From NCBI RefSeq assembly GCF_028698005.1, contig NZ_JAQVEJ010000013.1:1-33654 (forward strand): a DNA stretch of 33,654 bases. The letters are read 5' to 3'. The position numbers and the translations under genes are program-made. Shown in pieces: positions 9,606 to 17,858 of this stretch (positions are counted from its first letter, which is position 1; each line of letters starts with the position of its first letter). The DNA is from Hydrogenophaga sp. (GTDB lineage: Bacteria > Pseudomonadota > Gammaproteobacteria > Burkholderiales > Burkholderiaceae_C). The notes under the pieces are model-generated. The model did no database searches. It saw only the letters and a program-made list of their open reading frames with translations, and was not told where the DNA came from.

Positions 9606-9839
9606 ATGACTGTCGAACGTTACATCCGCATCCTGGCCGGCTTTGTGGTCATGCTTTCGCTCGCGCTGGGCGTCGAGGGCAGCCCGATCTTCGTGAACAA
9701 GTGGTTCCTGGCGCTGACCGCCTTCGCCGGATTCAACCTGTTCCAGTCGGGCATCACGGGCTTTTGCCCGCCGGCCTTCCTGTTCCGCAAGCTGGGCGTG
9801 CCCGATGGCAACGGCGCCTGCAGCACCGGCAAGCGGTGA
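9606..9839 (+). CDS. DUF2892 / YgaP-type small membrane protein
   Basis: MTVERYIRILAGFVVMLSLALG... FNLFQSGITGFCPPAFLFRKLGV pattern. Confidence 0.85.
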   Translation: MTVERYIRILAGFVVMLSLALGVEGSPIFVNKWFLALTAFAGFNLFQSGITGFCPPAFLFRKLGVPDGNGACSTGKR

Positions 9840-9918
9840 GCGGGGGCCGGCCTCGGGGTGGCGGTGTGGTAGAACTGCCCGCACCGGCCGTTTCGTTTCC
9901 TGATCGTTCCCGCCTGCC

Positions 9919-10950
9919 ATGTCCAGTCCCACACCCTTGAAATTTCTGATGCCCGGCTGGTTCGCCACCGTCATGGGCCTGTGCGGGCTGGCGCTGGCCT
10001 GGTACCGCGCCCAGGGCCTGCTGGGCGAGATGGCCGGGGCGGTGTCGTTGCTGATCGGGCTGCTGGCGGCGGCGGTGGCGGTGCTGCTGCTGGCGGCTTC
10101 GCTGCTGCGCTGGCAGCGCTACCCGCAGGCGCTGGCCGAGGACCTGAAGCACCCGGCGCGGCATGCCTTTGTGGCGGCGCTGCCGGTGTCGCTGCTGCTG
10201 CTGGCCACCGTCGGGGTGGTGCACGATGGCGCGGCCGGGGCCCTGGCCGGTCTGTGGCGCGCGCTGTGGTGGCTGGGCAGTCTGGGCCAGTTGTGGGCGA
10301 CGTTGTGGGTGCTGGGCCGCTGGCTGGCGCCGGTGGCGCTGGTGCCCGCGGGCGCGAATGCCGGCGGTCTCTGGCCCTCGGTGACGCCGGTGCTGCTGAT
10401 CCCGGTGGTGGGCAATGTGGTGGTGCCGCTGGCGGGTCTGCCGCTGGGGCATGAGCTGTGGTCGGCAGCCCAGTTCGGCATCGGCGCCTTGCTGTGGCCG
10501 GTGGTGATCGGCCTGGTGCTGGTGCGCCGGCTGGCGCACAGCCCGTTGCCTGACCGGCTGCTGCCGGCCTGGTTCATCACCATCGCGCCTCCCACGGTCA
10601 TCGGCCTGGTGCTGCTGCAGATGCGGGCGCCGCTGGCGGTGGTGGCCGGCCTGTGGGGCGTGGCCCTGTTCTTCCTGCTGTGGCTGCTGCCGCTGGCGCG
10701 GCGCATCGCCGGTCAGCCGTTCGGCGTGCCGTTCTGGGGCCTGTCCTTCCCGCTGGCCGCGCTGGCCACGCTGACGCTGCGCCTGAGCCAGGAGCGGCCT
10801 GAGCTGGGCCTGCTGCAGACGTTCGCGGTGCTGATGCTGGCGGCCAGTTCGATGGTGGTGCTCTGGCTGTGCGTTGCCACGGTGCGTGGCCTGCGCGACG
10901 GCACCTTGCTGGCGCCCGAGCCGGTGGCCATGATCGCGCCGGCGTCCTGA
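9919..10950 (+). CDS. SLAC1/TehA (TDT) family anion channel
   Basis: PGWFATVMGLCGLALAWYRA N-terminus and a multi-TM profile typical of bacterial SLAC1 homologues. Confidence 0.85.
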   Translation: MSSPTPLKFLMPGWFATVMGLCGLALAWYRAQGLLGEMAGAVSLLIGLLAAAVAVLLLAASLLRWQRYPQALAEDLKHPARHAFVAALPVSLLLLATVGVVHDGAAGALAGLWRALWWLGSLGQLWATLWVLGRWLAPVALVPAGANAGGLWPSVTPVLLIPVVGNVVVPLAGLPLGHELWSAAQFGIGALLWPVVIGLVLVRRLAHSPLPDRLLPAWFITIAPPTVIGLVLLQMRAPLAVVAGLWGVALFFLLWLLPLARRIAGQPFGVPFWGLSFPLAALATLTLRLSQERPELGLLQTFAVLMLAASSMVVLWLCVATVRGLRDGTLLAPEPVAMIAPAS

Positions 10951-11063
10951 ATGCCGGGGCTGGCCGGAAGCACTTGTGACTGGAACCGGGGTAATCAGCG
11001 AGAAGGTGGCCTCAATAATCGGATGAGGCAGGCCAATGGGGTCTGCGCCATGTTCCGAGGCTG

Positions 11064-11831
11064 ATGACCGACCTGTTTTCCATTCTGCTGCTGGCCGCCG
11101 CGGCCTTTGGTGCCGGTGTGCTCAACGCCATCGCCGGTGGCGGCAGCTTCCTGACGTTCCCCGCGCTGGTGTTCACCGGCGTGCCCCCCATCGTGGCCAA
11201 CGCCACCAGTGCCTTGGCGGTGAGCCCGGGCTACCTGGGCAGCACCCTGGGGTTCCGCCCCGAACTGCGCGCCCTGCCATCGCGACGCCTGGGGCGTGAG
11301 GCGGCGATCTCCGGCCTGGGCGGTCTGCTCGGTGCCGGCCTGCTGCTGGTCACGCCGGCCAGCGTATTCGCCGGCATCGTGCCCTGGCTGCTGCTGTTCG
11401 CGACGGCCCTGTTCGCCGCCGGGCCGGTGATCGCGCGCCGCGCCCGGGCCATCGGTGGCACGGCCGATGGGGCGGCCCACGGACGCGAGGCCGGCTTGCT
11501 GGCCGTGGCCATCTACGGTGGCTACTTCAACGGTGGCCTGGGCATTTTGCTGATGGCGCTGTACACCGTCGCCGGGGAGTCGCGCATCCACACGGTCAAT
11601 GCGCTCAAGAACCTCAATTCCCTGGTGCTGTCGTGGCTGTCGGTCGTGGCCTTCATCGTGGCCGGTGCCATCGCCTGGCGGGAGGGCATGGTGATGATGG
11701 TGGCAGCGACCCTGGGCGGCTACGCCGGTGCCCGCTGGTCGCGCCGGCTGCCGGCGGCCTGGGTGCGCGCGGGTGTCATCGCGACCGGGCTGGTCATGAG
11801 TGCCCTGTTCTTCCGGTTGGCGATGGGGTAG
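11064..11831 (+). CDS. TauE/SafE family sulfite exporter-like permease
   Basis: AFGAGVLNAIAGGGSFLTFPALVFTGVPPIVANATSALAVSPGY; internal repeat GYFNGGLGILLMAL. Confidence 0.92.
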   Translation: MTDLFSILLLAAAAFGAGVLNAIAGGGSFLTFPALVFTGVPPIVANATSALAVSPGYLGSTLGFRPELRALPSRRLGREAAISGLGGLLGAGLLLVTPASVFAGIVPWLLLFATALFAAGPVIARRARAIGGTADGAAHGREAGLLAVAIYGGYFNGGLGILLMALYTVAGESRIHTVNALKNLNSLVLSWLSVVAFIVAGAIAWREGMVMMVAATLGGYAGARWSRRLPAAWVRAGVIATGLVMSALFFRLAMG

Positions 11832-11872
11832 GGAAAAGCAGAGAATGCTGGTCGCAACGTCCGAAAGTGTCG

Positions 11873-12799
11873 ATGAACAGCGAGCTCAACTACAAGCATC
11901 TCTATTACTTCTGGGTCACGGCCAAGGAAGGGGGCATGTCGCATGCGGCGGCGCGTCTGGGCATGGCCGTGCAGACCATCAGCGCGCAGGTGCGCCAGCT
12001 CGAGCGCGAACTCGGGCATGCCCTGTTCAAGCCGGCCGGCCGCGGGCTGGCACTGACCGACGCCGGCCGGACGGCACTGCAACTGGCCGAGCAGATCTTC
12101 CAGCTGGGCGAGCAACTGCCCGCCGTGGTGCGCCATGCCGCCAGCCAGAATGGCCTGCGCCTGGCCGTCGGCATATCGGGCGGTCTGCCCAAGCTGGCGG
12201 TGCGCGACCTGCTGGAGCCGGTGATGAACGAGCCACGGCTGCGCCTGCTGTGCCACGAGGACGATTTCGACGACCTGCTGGCCGATCTGGCACTGCACCG
12301 GCTCGATGTCGTGCTGTCCGACCGCCCGGCACCGGCCAACCCCAATCTGCGCCTGTACAGCCACGCGCTGGGAGCCTCGCCCCTGGCCTGGTTTGCGCCG
12401 GCCGGCTGGCTGGCCGCGGTGTGCCAGGACTTCCCGGCCAGTCTGGACCGGGTCGACGTGTTGCTGCCCACCGCCCACGCCTCGGTGCGCTTGCGGCTGG
12501 ACCAGTGGTTCGAGCGCAAGGGGGTGTCGCCGCGTGTGGTGGGCGAGTTCGAAGACAACGCCTTGATGACCACGTTCGGTGCCTCGGGCATGGGGGTGTT
12601 CCCGGCACCCGAGCGCATGCGCGACAGGCTGGCCAGCGCCTACGGCCTGCAGTGGGTCGCCCCGTGCGATGGCGTGCAGGAGCATTTCTATGCCATCAGC
12701 ACCGCGCGCAAGGTCCAGCACCCGCTGGTGCAGCGCCTGCTGGAAGCGCACCTGGATGCCCCGCGCGGGGCGTTCAACGACTTGCCGCAACCCCTGTGA
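11873..12799 (+). CDS. nhaR: LysR-family regulator, NhaR-like
   Basis: [51 protein letters not shown] at 11873. Confidence 0.85.
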   Translation: MNSELNYKHLYYFWVTAKEGGMSHAAARLGMAVQTISAQVRQLERELGHALFKPAGRGLALTDAGRTALQLAEQIFQLGEQLPAVVRHAASQNGLRLAVGISGGLPKLAVRDLLEPVMNEPRLRLLCHEDDFDDLLADLALHRLDVVLSDRPAPANPNLRLYSHALGASPLAWFAPAGWLAAVCQDFPASLDRVDVLLPTAHASVRLRLDQWFERKGVSPRVVGEFEDNALMTTFGASGMGVFPAPERMRDRLASAYGLQWVAPCDGVQEHFYAISTARKVQHPLVQRLLEAHLDAPRGAFNDLPQPL

Positions 12800-12836
12800 T
12801 GGCGCGCGGCATGGTGTACGACGCGGGACGGCAGCC

Positions 12837-13184
12837 ATGAAGGGGCAGGCCCTGGCGCTGCTGCAGGTGGGTGTGCTGTTTGCGCTGACGGCACTGGCCG
12901 AGATCGTGGGCTGCTATCTGCCCTGGCTCGTGCTGCGCCAGGGCAGATCGGCGCTGTGGCTGCTGCCGGCCGCGGCATCGCTGGCGCTGTTCGCCTGGCT
13001 GCTGACACTGCACCCGGCGGCGGCCGGCCGCACCTATGCCGCCTACGGCGGCATGTACATCACCATTGCCCTGATCTGGTTGCGCATGGTCGACGGCGTG
13101 GTGCTGACGCGCTGGGACGGGCTCGGTGCCGCGCTGGCGCTGGCCGGCATGGCCGTCATTGCCCTGCAGCCCGCCGCGCGCTGA
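12837..13184 (+). CDS. YnfA family (UPF0060) membrane protein
   Basis: [20 protein letters not shown]... [34 protein letters not shown]. Confidence 0.92.
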   Translation: MKGQALALLQVGVLFALTALAEIVGCYLPWLVLRQGRSALWLLPAAASLALFAWLLTLHPAAAGRTYAAYGGMYITIALIWLRMVDGVVLTRWDGLGAALALAGMAVIALQPAAR

Positions 13185-13304
13185 GCGGGGGCGGGCGAAC
13201 CGGTCGCCTCGCGATCAGGCTATGCTTGTGCCGTGGCCGACTTTGCCAGGGATGGCGATCGTCCCGCCCATCGCCATCAGCACAGCCGAGGAGACAACGG
13301 ACGC

Positions 13305-14981
13305 ATGAGCAGCAGCACCACGTTCGATCACATCGTCATCGGGGCCGGCACCGCCGGCTGCCTGATGGCCAACCGGCTCAGCGCCGATCCGCAGCGCAGG
13401 GTGCTGCTCATCGAGGCGGGCGGCAAGGACGATTACCACTGGATCCACATTCCGGTCGGCTACCTGTACTGCATCGGCAACCCGCGCACCGACTGGCTGT
13501 ACCAGACCGAGCCCGATCCGGGCCTGAACGGCCGCACGCTGCGCTACCCGCGCGGCAAGACGCTCGGGGGCTGCTCCAGCATCAACGGCATGATCTACAT
13601 GCGCGGCCAGGCGCGCGACTACGAACAGTGGGCCGCCCTCACGGGTGACGACGCCTGGCGCTGGGGCAACTGCCTGCCCGACTTCATGGCGCACGAGGAC
13701 CACTGGCGGCTCGATCCGGCGCAGCAGGGCCAGTCCGATCCGGCGTTCGCCGCGCGACATGGCAACAAGGCCTCGGGCAGCACGGGCGAGTGGCGCGTGG
13801 AGAAGCAGCGCCTGCGCTGGGACATCCTTGACGCCTTTGCCCAGGCGGCGCAGGAGGCGGGCATCCCGGCCACGAGCGACTTCAACGGCGGCGACAACGA
13901 GGGCGTCGGCTACTTCGAGGTCAACCAGAAGGCCGGCTGGCGCTGGAACGCGGCCAAGGCCTTCCTGCGACCCACCTGCACGAGTCGCCCGAATTTCACC
14001 CTCTGGACCGGCGCACAGGTGGCGGCACTGATCACCGAGACCGGTCCCGACGGCGCGGTGCGCTGCACCGGCGCTCGGATCTGGAACGGCCGGGAGATGG
14101 TCGAGGCCCGCGCCACGCGCGAGGTCATCGTGTGCGCCGGCAGCATCGGCTCGGCGCAGATCCTGCAACTGTCGGGCATCGGCCCGGGCGAGCTGCTGCA
14201 CCAGCACGGCCTGCCGGTGGTGCACGACCTGCCCGGCGTGGGCGAGAACCTGCAGGACCACCTGCAGATCCGGGCGGTCTACAAGATCCGCGGTGCCACC
14301 ACGCTCAACACCCTGGCCAGCTCGGCGCTGGGCAAGGCGCGCATCGGTCTGCAATACCTGCTCACGCGCAGCGGCCCCATGAGCATGGCGCCCAGCCAGC
14401 TCGGCGCCTTCACGCGCAGTGACCCCTCGCGTCCGCACGCCAACATCGAATACCACGTCCAGCCGCTGAGCCTGGACGCCTTCGGCGAGCCGCTGCACGG
14501 CTTTCCGGCCTTCACGGCCAGCGTGTGCAACCTCAATCCCACGAGCCGCGGCCATGTGCGCATCCGCAGCCCGCGCTTCGAGGACGCGCCGGCGATCGCG
14601 CCGTGCTACCTGAGCACCGAGGAGGACCGCCGCGTGGCGGCCGACAGCCTGCGCGTGACGCGGCACATCGTGTCGCAGAGCGCGCTGGCCAGGTTCCAGC
14701 CCGAGGAATACAAGCCGGGTCCCCAGTACCAGACCGACGAGGAACTGGCGCGGCTGGCCGGCGACATCGCCAGCACCATCTTCCACCCCGTCGGCACCAC
14801 GAAGATGGGCGCGGCCGACGACCCGCTGGCGGTGGTCGACAGCCATCTGCGCGTGCGCGGCGTGGCCGGCCTGCGGGTGGTCGATGCCGGCGTGATGCCC
14901 ACCATCACCAGCGGCAACACCAACAGCCCGACGCTCATGATCGCCGAGAAGGCGGCGCGCTGGGTGCTGGCCGGCACCTGA
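13305..14981 (+). CDS. GMC family oxidoreductase (choline/alcohol dehydrogenase-like)
   Basis: FDHIVIGAGTAGCLMANRLS (FAD-binding), RGKTLGGCSSINGMIYMRG, C-terminal VDAGVMPTITSGNTNSPTLMIAEKAA. Confidence 0.95.
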   Translation: MSSSTTFDHIVIGAGTAGCLMANRLSADPQRRVLLIEAGGKDDYHWIHIPVGYLYCIGNPRTDWLYQTEPDPGLNGRTLRYPRGKTLGGCSSINGMIYMRGQARDYEQWAALTGDDAWRWGNCLPDFMAHEDHWRLDPAQQGQSDPAFAARHGNKASGSTGEWRVEKQRLRWDILDAFAQAAQEAGIPATSDFNGGDNEGVGYFEVNQKAGWRWNAAKAFLRPTCTSRPNFTLWTGAQVAALITETGPDGAVRCTGARIWNGREMVEARATREVIVCAGSIGSAQILQLSGIGPGELLHQHGLPVVHDLPGVGENLQDHLQIRAVYKIRGATTLNTLASSALGKARIGLQYLLTRSGPMSMAPSQLGAFTRSDPSRPHANIEYHVQPLSLDAFGEPLHGFPAFTASVCNLNPTSRGHVRIRSPRFEDAPAIAPCYLSTEEDRRVAADSLRVTRHIVSQSALARFQPEEYKPGPQYQTDEELARLAGDIASTIFHPVGTTKMGAADDPLAVVDSHLRVRGVAGLRVVDAGVMPTITSGNTNSPTLMIAEKAARWVLAGT

Positions 14982-14988
14982 ACAGGTC

Positions 14989-15339
14989 CTAGCGCAGACG
15001 GCCGATGTAGCGCTGGGACAGCGAGTCGCCGGCCGGGGCCGGGACGGGGGCGATACTGTCGGCCACCACGGCATCGACCGTGGGCACCGCCGGGTCGTCG
15101 CGGGGCGGACGGCTGGCGCGCGCCGGCTCGGTCAACTGCATCAGCGTCTCGACACGGGCAGCCAGCGGCAGCAGGTCCACATGGCCGTCCTCTTCCGCGC
15201 AGGCACGGGCAAATGCCACCATGGCGCGGGCGTATTCCACATTGCTGGCCATCCACTCGGTGTCGGTCACGCGGCCAGTCTTGCGGCGCAGCAGCACGTG
15301 CAGGTGCGCGGCCGCGGCAAGTGCTTCACTGTGGGGCAT
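14989..15339 (-). CDS. Small hypothetical protein
   Basis: 116-aa ORF, MPHSEALAAAAHLHVLLRRKTGRVTDTEWMASNVEYARAMVAFARAC; non-overlapping intergenic position. Confidence 0.65.
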   Translation of the reverse strand: MPHSEALAAAAHLHVLLRRKTGRVTDTEWMASNVEYARAMVAFARACAEEDGHVDLLPLAARVETLMQLTEPARASRPPRDDPAVPTVDAVVADSIAPVPAPAGDSLSQRYIGRLR

Positions 15340-15451
15340 GTTTGCGCTCCTCAACCATAACGATGCCGGGTACCGAGCATTTCTTGTGCCAGATGAGGGT
15401 AACTCCCGATGCGCCGCCTTGGTGCATGGCCTACAGTATGGCCACTCGCTG

Positions 15452-15467
15452 CAGTGCCAAGGCACTG
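15452..15467. promoter_or_regulatory. Perfect inverted repeat CAGTGCC-AA-GGCACTG (possible activator site)
   Basis: 7-2-7 palindrome centred about 43 bp upstream of the predicted start at ~15503. Confidence 0.4.
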
Positions 15468-15502
15468 TGTACCGCGGGGGACCGAGGAGACATAATCTAA
15501 AA

Positions 15503-15579
15503 CTCGAACGACATTGATCGATCAGCGTCCCTGAGAGATGCCAGACATGCACAACCGGCCCACAAGGCCGGTTTTTTTT
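15503..15579 (+). ncRNA. Candidate orphan small RNA (~77 nt) ending at a strong intrinsic terminator
   Basis: CATAAT -10-like box at 15491-15496, no plausible + strand CDS, terminator at 15553-15579. Confidence 0.35.
15553..15579 (+). terminator. Rho-independent terminator on the + strand
   Basis: AACCGGCC-CACAA-GGCCGGTT with a run of 8 T. Confidence 0.85.
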
Positions 15580-15587
15580 GGGCGTCT

Positions 15588-16844
15588 TCAGGCCGACGGC
15601 AGCTCGATCACGAAGCGCGCGCCGCCCCCTTCGCGTTCCTCGCAGCGCGCGCTGCCGCCATGGCGCTGGGCGATCGTGCGCACCAGTGCCAGCCCCAGGC
15701 CGACGCCACCCTCGCGCTCGCTGGCACCGGGCAGGCGGAAGAAGGGCTCGAAGATGCGTTCGCGCAAGGCGGCCGGCACACCCGGTCCGCGGTCCTGCAC
15801 CACCAGGCGCAGGTGTGGCCCCTGCGCATCGCTGAACCGCTCCAGCCGCAAGGTGACGGCCGCTTCACCGGCCTCGGTGGCCGCCGTCCCCGTGCCGTAG
15901 CGGCGGGCATTTTCCAGCAGGTTGCGCACCAGCCGGCGCAGCAGCCGCGGGTGGCCTTGCACCAGCAGGGGGGCGCTGCCCTCGGCGATCTGCAGGTCGG
16001 CCCCCGTGCGTGCGCACTCCTCGGCGGCCAGACCGATCAGGTCGATTTCCTCGGTCGGCCCCAGGGCCTGCGGGTCGTCGGCGCGCGCATCGAGCCGGCT
16101 GGCCAGCAGGATCTCGTCGATCAACTGGTCCAGCTCCTCGATGCTGCGCGACATCTCGGCGCGCTGTGCGGCGGTGCCCGGGTCATGGCCCAGCAGTTCC
16201 AGGCCCATGCGCAGGCGTGCCAGTGGCGAGCGCAACTCGTGCGAGGCGTTGGCCAGCAAGGACTTGTGCGACAGCAGCAGGGTCTGTACCCGTTCGGCGG
16301 CGGCGTTGAAACGCCCGGCCAGGAAGGCCACTTCGTCGTGGCCCTGCACCGGCAGGCGGGTGCTGAGGTCGCCTCCGCCCCAGCGCTCGACGCCGCGTTG
16401 CAGCACCTCAAGCCGCTTGGTCAGGCGCCGCACGATGGGGTAGGCGCCCAGCGCGACGGCCAGCGCCACCAGCGTGAGCATCCAGAAAAAACCGGGGGTC
16501 GTGCGCAGCCACTCGTGGGCGCGGCCGCCCATCAGGGGGCTTTCCGGGGGGCGTTTGGCTCGGGGCAGCTGGATGTACAGCATCTGCCCGTCCTTCATCT
16601 GCACCTGGAATTCCAGCCCGGCACCGGGCACCCGCACCGCCTGTGCCGGGGCTTGCGCCAGAATGTCGCCGCCGCCGTTGCGGATGATGATGGTGCGCCC
16701 GGTGCGGCTGTCGTTCTGGGCGCGCTCGAAATCGAGCGCCATCTGCCAGAGCCAGCCCACGACCAGCGTCAGCACCGCGACCGCCGCCACCACGGCCAGC
16801 CAGATGCGCAGGTACAGCCTTTGGCCGAGAAAACCCCGGGTCAC
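15588..16844 (-). CDS. HAMP-domain sensor histidine kinase (GTG start)
   Basis: LLANASHELRSPLARLRMGLELL H-box, LLENARRYG N-box, DRGPGVP, GVGLGLALVRTIAQRHGG. Confidence 0.93.
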   Translation of the reverse strand: MTRGFLGQRLYLRIWLAVVAAVAVLTLVVGWLWQMALDFERAQNDSRTGRTIIIRNGGGDILAQAPAQAVRVPGAGLEFQVQMKDGQMLYIQLPRAKRPPESPLMGGRAHEWLRTTPGFFWMLTLVALAVALGAYPIVRRLTKRLEVLQRGVERWGGGDLSTRLPVQGHDEVAFLAGRFNAAAERVQTLLLSHKSLLANASHELRSPLARLRMGLELLGHDPGTAAQRAEMSRSIEELDQLIDEILLASRLDARADDPQALGPTEEIDLIGLAAEECARTGADLQIAEGSAPLLVQGHPRLLRRLVRNLLENARRYGTGTAATEAGEAAVTLRLERFSDAQGPHLRLVVQDRGPGVPAALRERIFEPFFRLPGASEREGGVGLGLALVRTIAQRHGGSARCEEREGGGARFVIELPSA

Positions 16845-16855
16845 CGTCAGACCCT

Positions 16856-16965
16856 CCCGCGCAGCGGGGGCGCGTGGAGGCCGACGATCCCGCCGCCGGG
16901 CCGCCCCAAGGCGGGATCAGCCCCCTCGGGGGGCAGCGACCCGCGCAGCGGTGGAGCGTGGGGGC
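16856..16965 (-). repeat. Structured intercistronic repeat element between regulator and kinase genes
   Basis: Two 22-bp direct copies (16856-16877 and 16940-16961, 20/22 identical), a perfect GATCCCGCC/GGCGGGATC stem (16886-16894/16910-16918), and a C/G-run hairpin GCCCCCTCGGGGGGC. Confidence 0.8.
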
Positions 16966-16971
16966 TTTTTT

Positions 16972-17685
16972 TCATGCCTGTTGCTTCGCGAACACGTAGC
17001 CCACGCCACGCACCGTGAGGATGCGTTTGGGGTCTTTGCTGTCATCTTCGATGGCGTTGCGGATGCGTCCCACGTGCACGTCGATCGAGCGGTCGAAGGC
17101 CTCCAGTTCGCGCCCGCGCACGGCCTCCATGATCTGGTCGCGCGTGAGCACGCGGCCGGCGCGCTCGGCCATGGCCACCAGCAGGTCGAACTGGTAGGAG
17201 GTGAGTTCGCAGGCCCGGCCGCGCACCTGCACGGAGCGGGCATCGCGGTCGATCTCCAGCGAACCGAAACGCAGCACGGGCGTGATGCGCTCGGCCGGGA
17301 CGGCACCTTCGCCGCGGCGGCGCAGCACGGCGCGCACGCGGGCCAGCAATTCGCGCGGCTCGAAGGGTTTGGGCAGGTAGTCGTCGGCACCCAGTTCCAG
17401 CCCGATGATGCGGTCCATCGGGTCACCCTTGGCCGTCAGCATCAGCACCGGGGTGCGGGCCAGGCCGTTGGGCAGCGCGCGGATGCGGCGGCACACTTCC
17501 AGGCCGTCGATGCCCGGCATCATCAGGTCCAGGATGACCAGCGCCGGCTGGATCAGCGGTAACTGCTCCAGACCGGTTTCGCCGTCGCCGGCGTGGGTCA
17601 CCTCGTAGCCGGACTGCGCCAGGTAGGCCGAAACCATCTGGGCCAGGCGGGCATCGTCCTCGATCATCAGCAGGCGGGAAGTCAT
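16972..17685 (-). CDS. OmpR/PhoB-family response regulator
   Basis: VILDLMMPGIDGLEVCRRIR, GADDYLPKPFEPRELLARVRAVLRR, C-terminal winged helix RSIDVHVGRIRNAIEDD...RILTVRGVGYVF. Confidence 0.95.
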   Translation of the reverse strand: MTSRLLMIEDDARLAQMVSAYLAQSGYEVTHAGDGETGLEQLPLIQPALVILDLMMPGIDGLEVCRRIRALPNGLARTPVLMLTAKGDPMDRIIGLELGADDYLPKPFEPRELLARVRAVLRRRGEGAVPAERITPVLRFGSLEIDRDARSVQVRGRACELTSYQFDLLVAMAERAGRVLTRDQIMEAVRGRELEAFDRSIDVHVGRIRNAIEDDSKDPKRILTVRGVGYVFAKQQA

Positions 17686-17858
17686 GCGTTCAGTGTAGCG
17701 GGCAGAACAAAAAAAGATCCCATGCGCCACCGCCTTGTCCCGAGGGCGTGCGCGCCCTGGGGCGGGCCGGTGGCCCGGGAGGGATACCGTCATCTTGCCT
17801 TCGGGGTGTGTCGCGCGCTTGCCGCCAGCGTAAAGAAATGTGAATGGCCGCGGGGATG

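Noticed and set aside
13215-15074. 619-aa - strand ORF opposite the GMC oxidoreductase
   Set aside because: Spurious shadow ORF; GMC motifs are intact on the + strand.
15531-15545. CTGAGAGATGCC resembling the CUGAGA element of TPP riboswitches
   Set aside because: The other conserved TPP elements (GGGGUGC and the CCUGAUC...GUAAU region) are absent, and no thiamine gene follows.
17735-17800. GC-rich hairpins between regulator and AmpG-like gene as another copy of the intercistronic repeat
   Set aside because: No alignment to the 22-bp core; only generic GC-rich palindromes.
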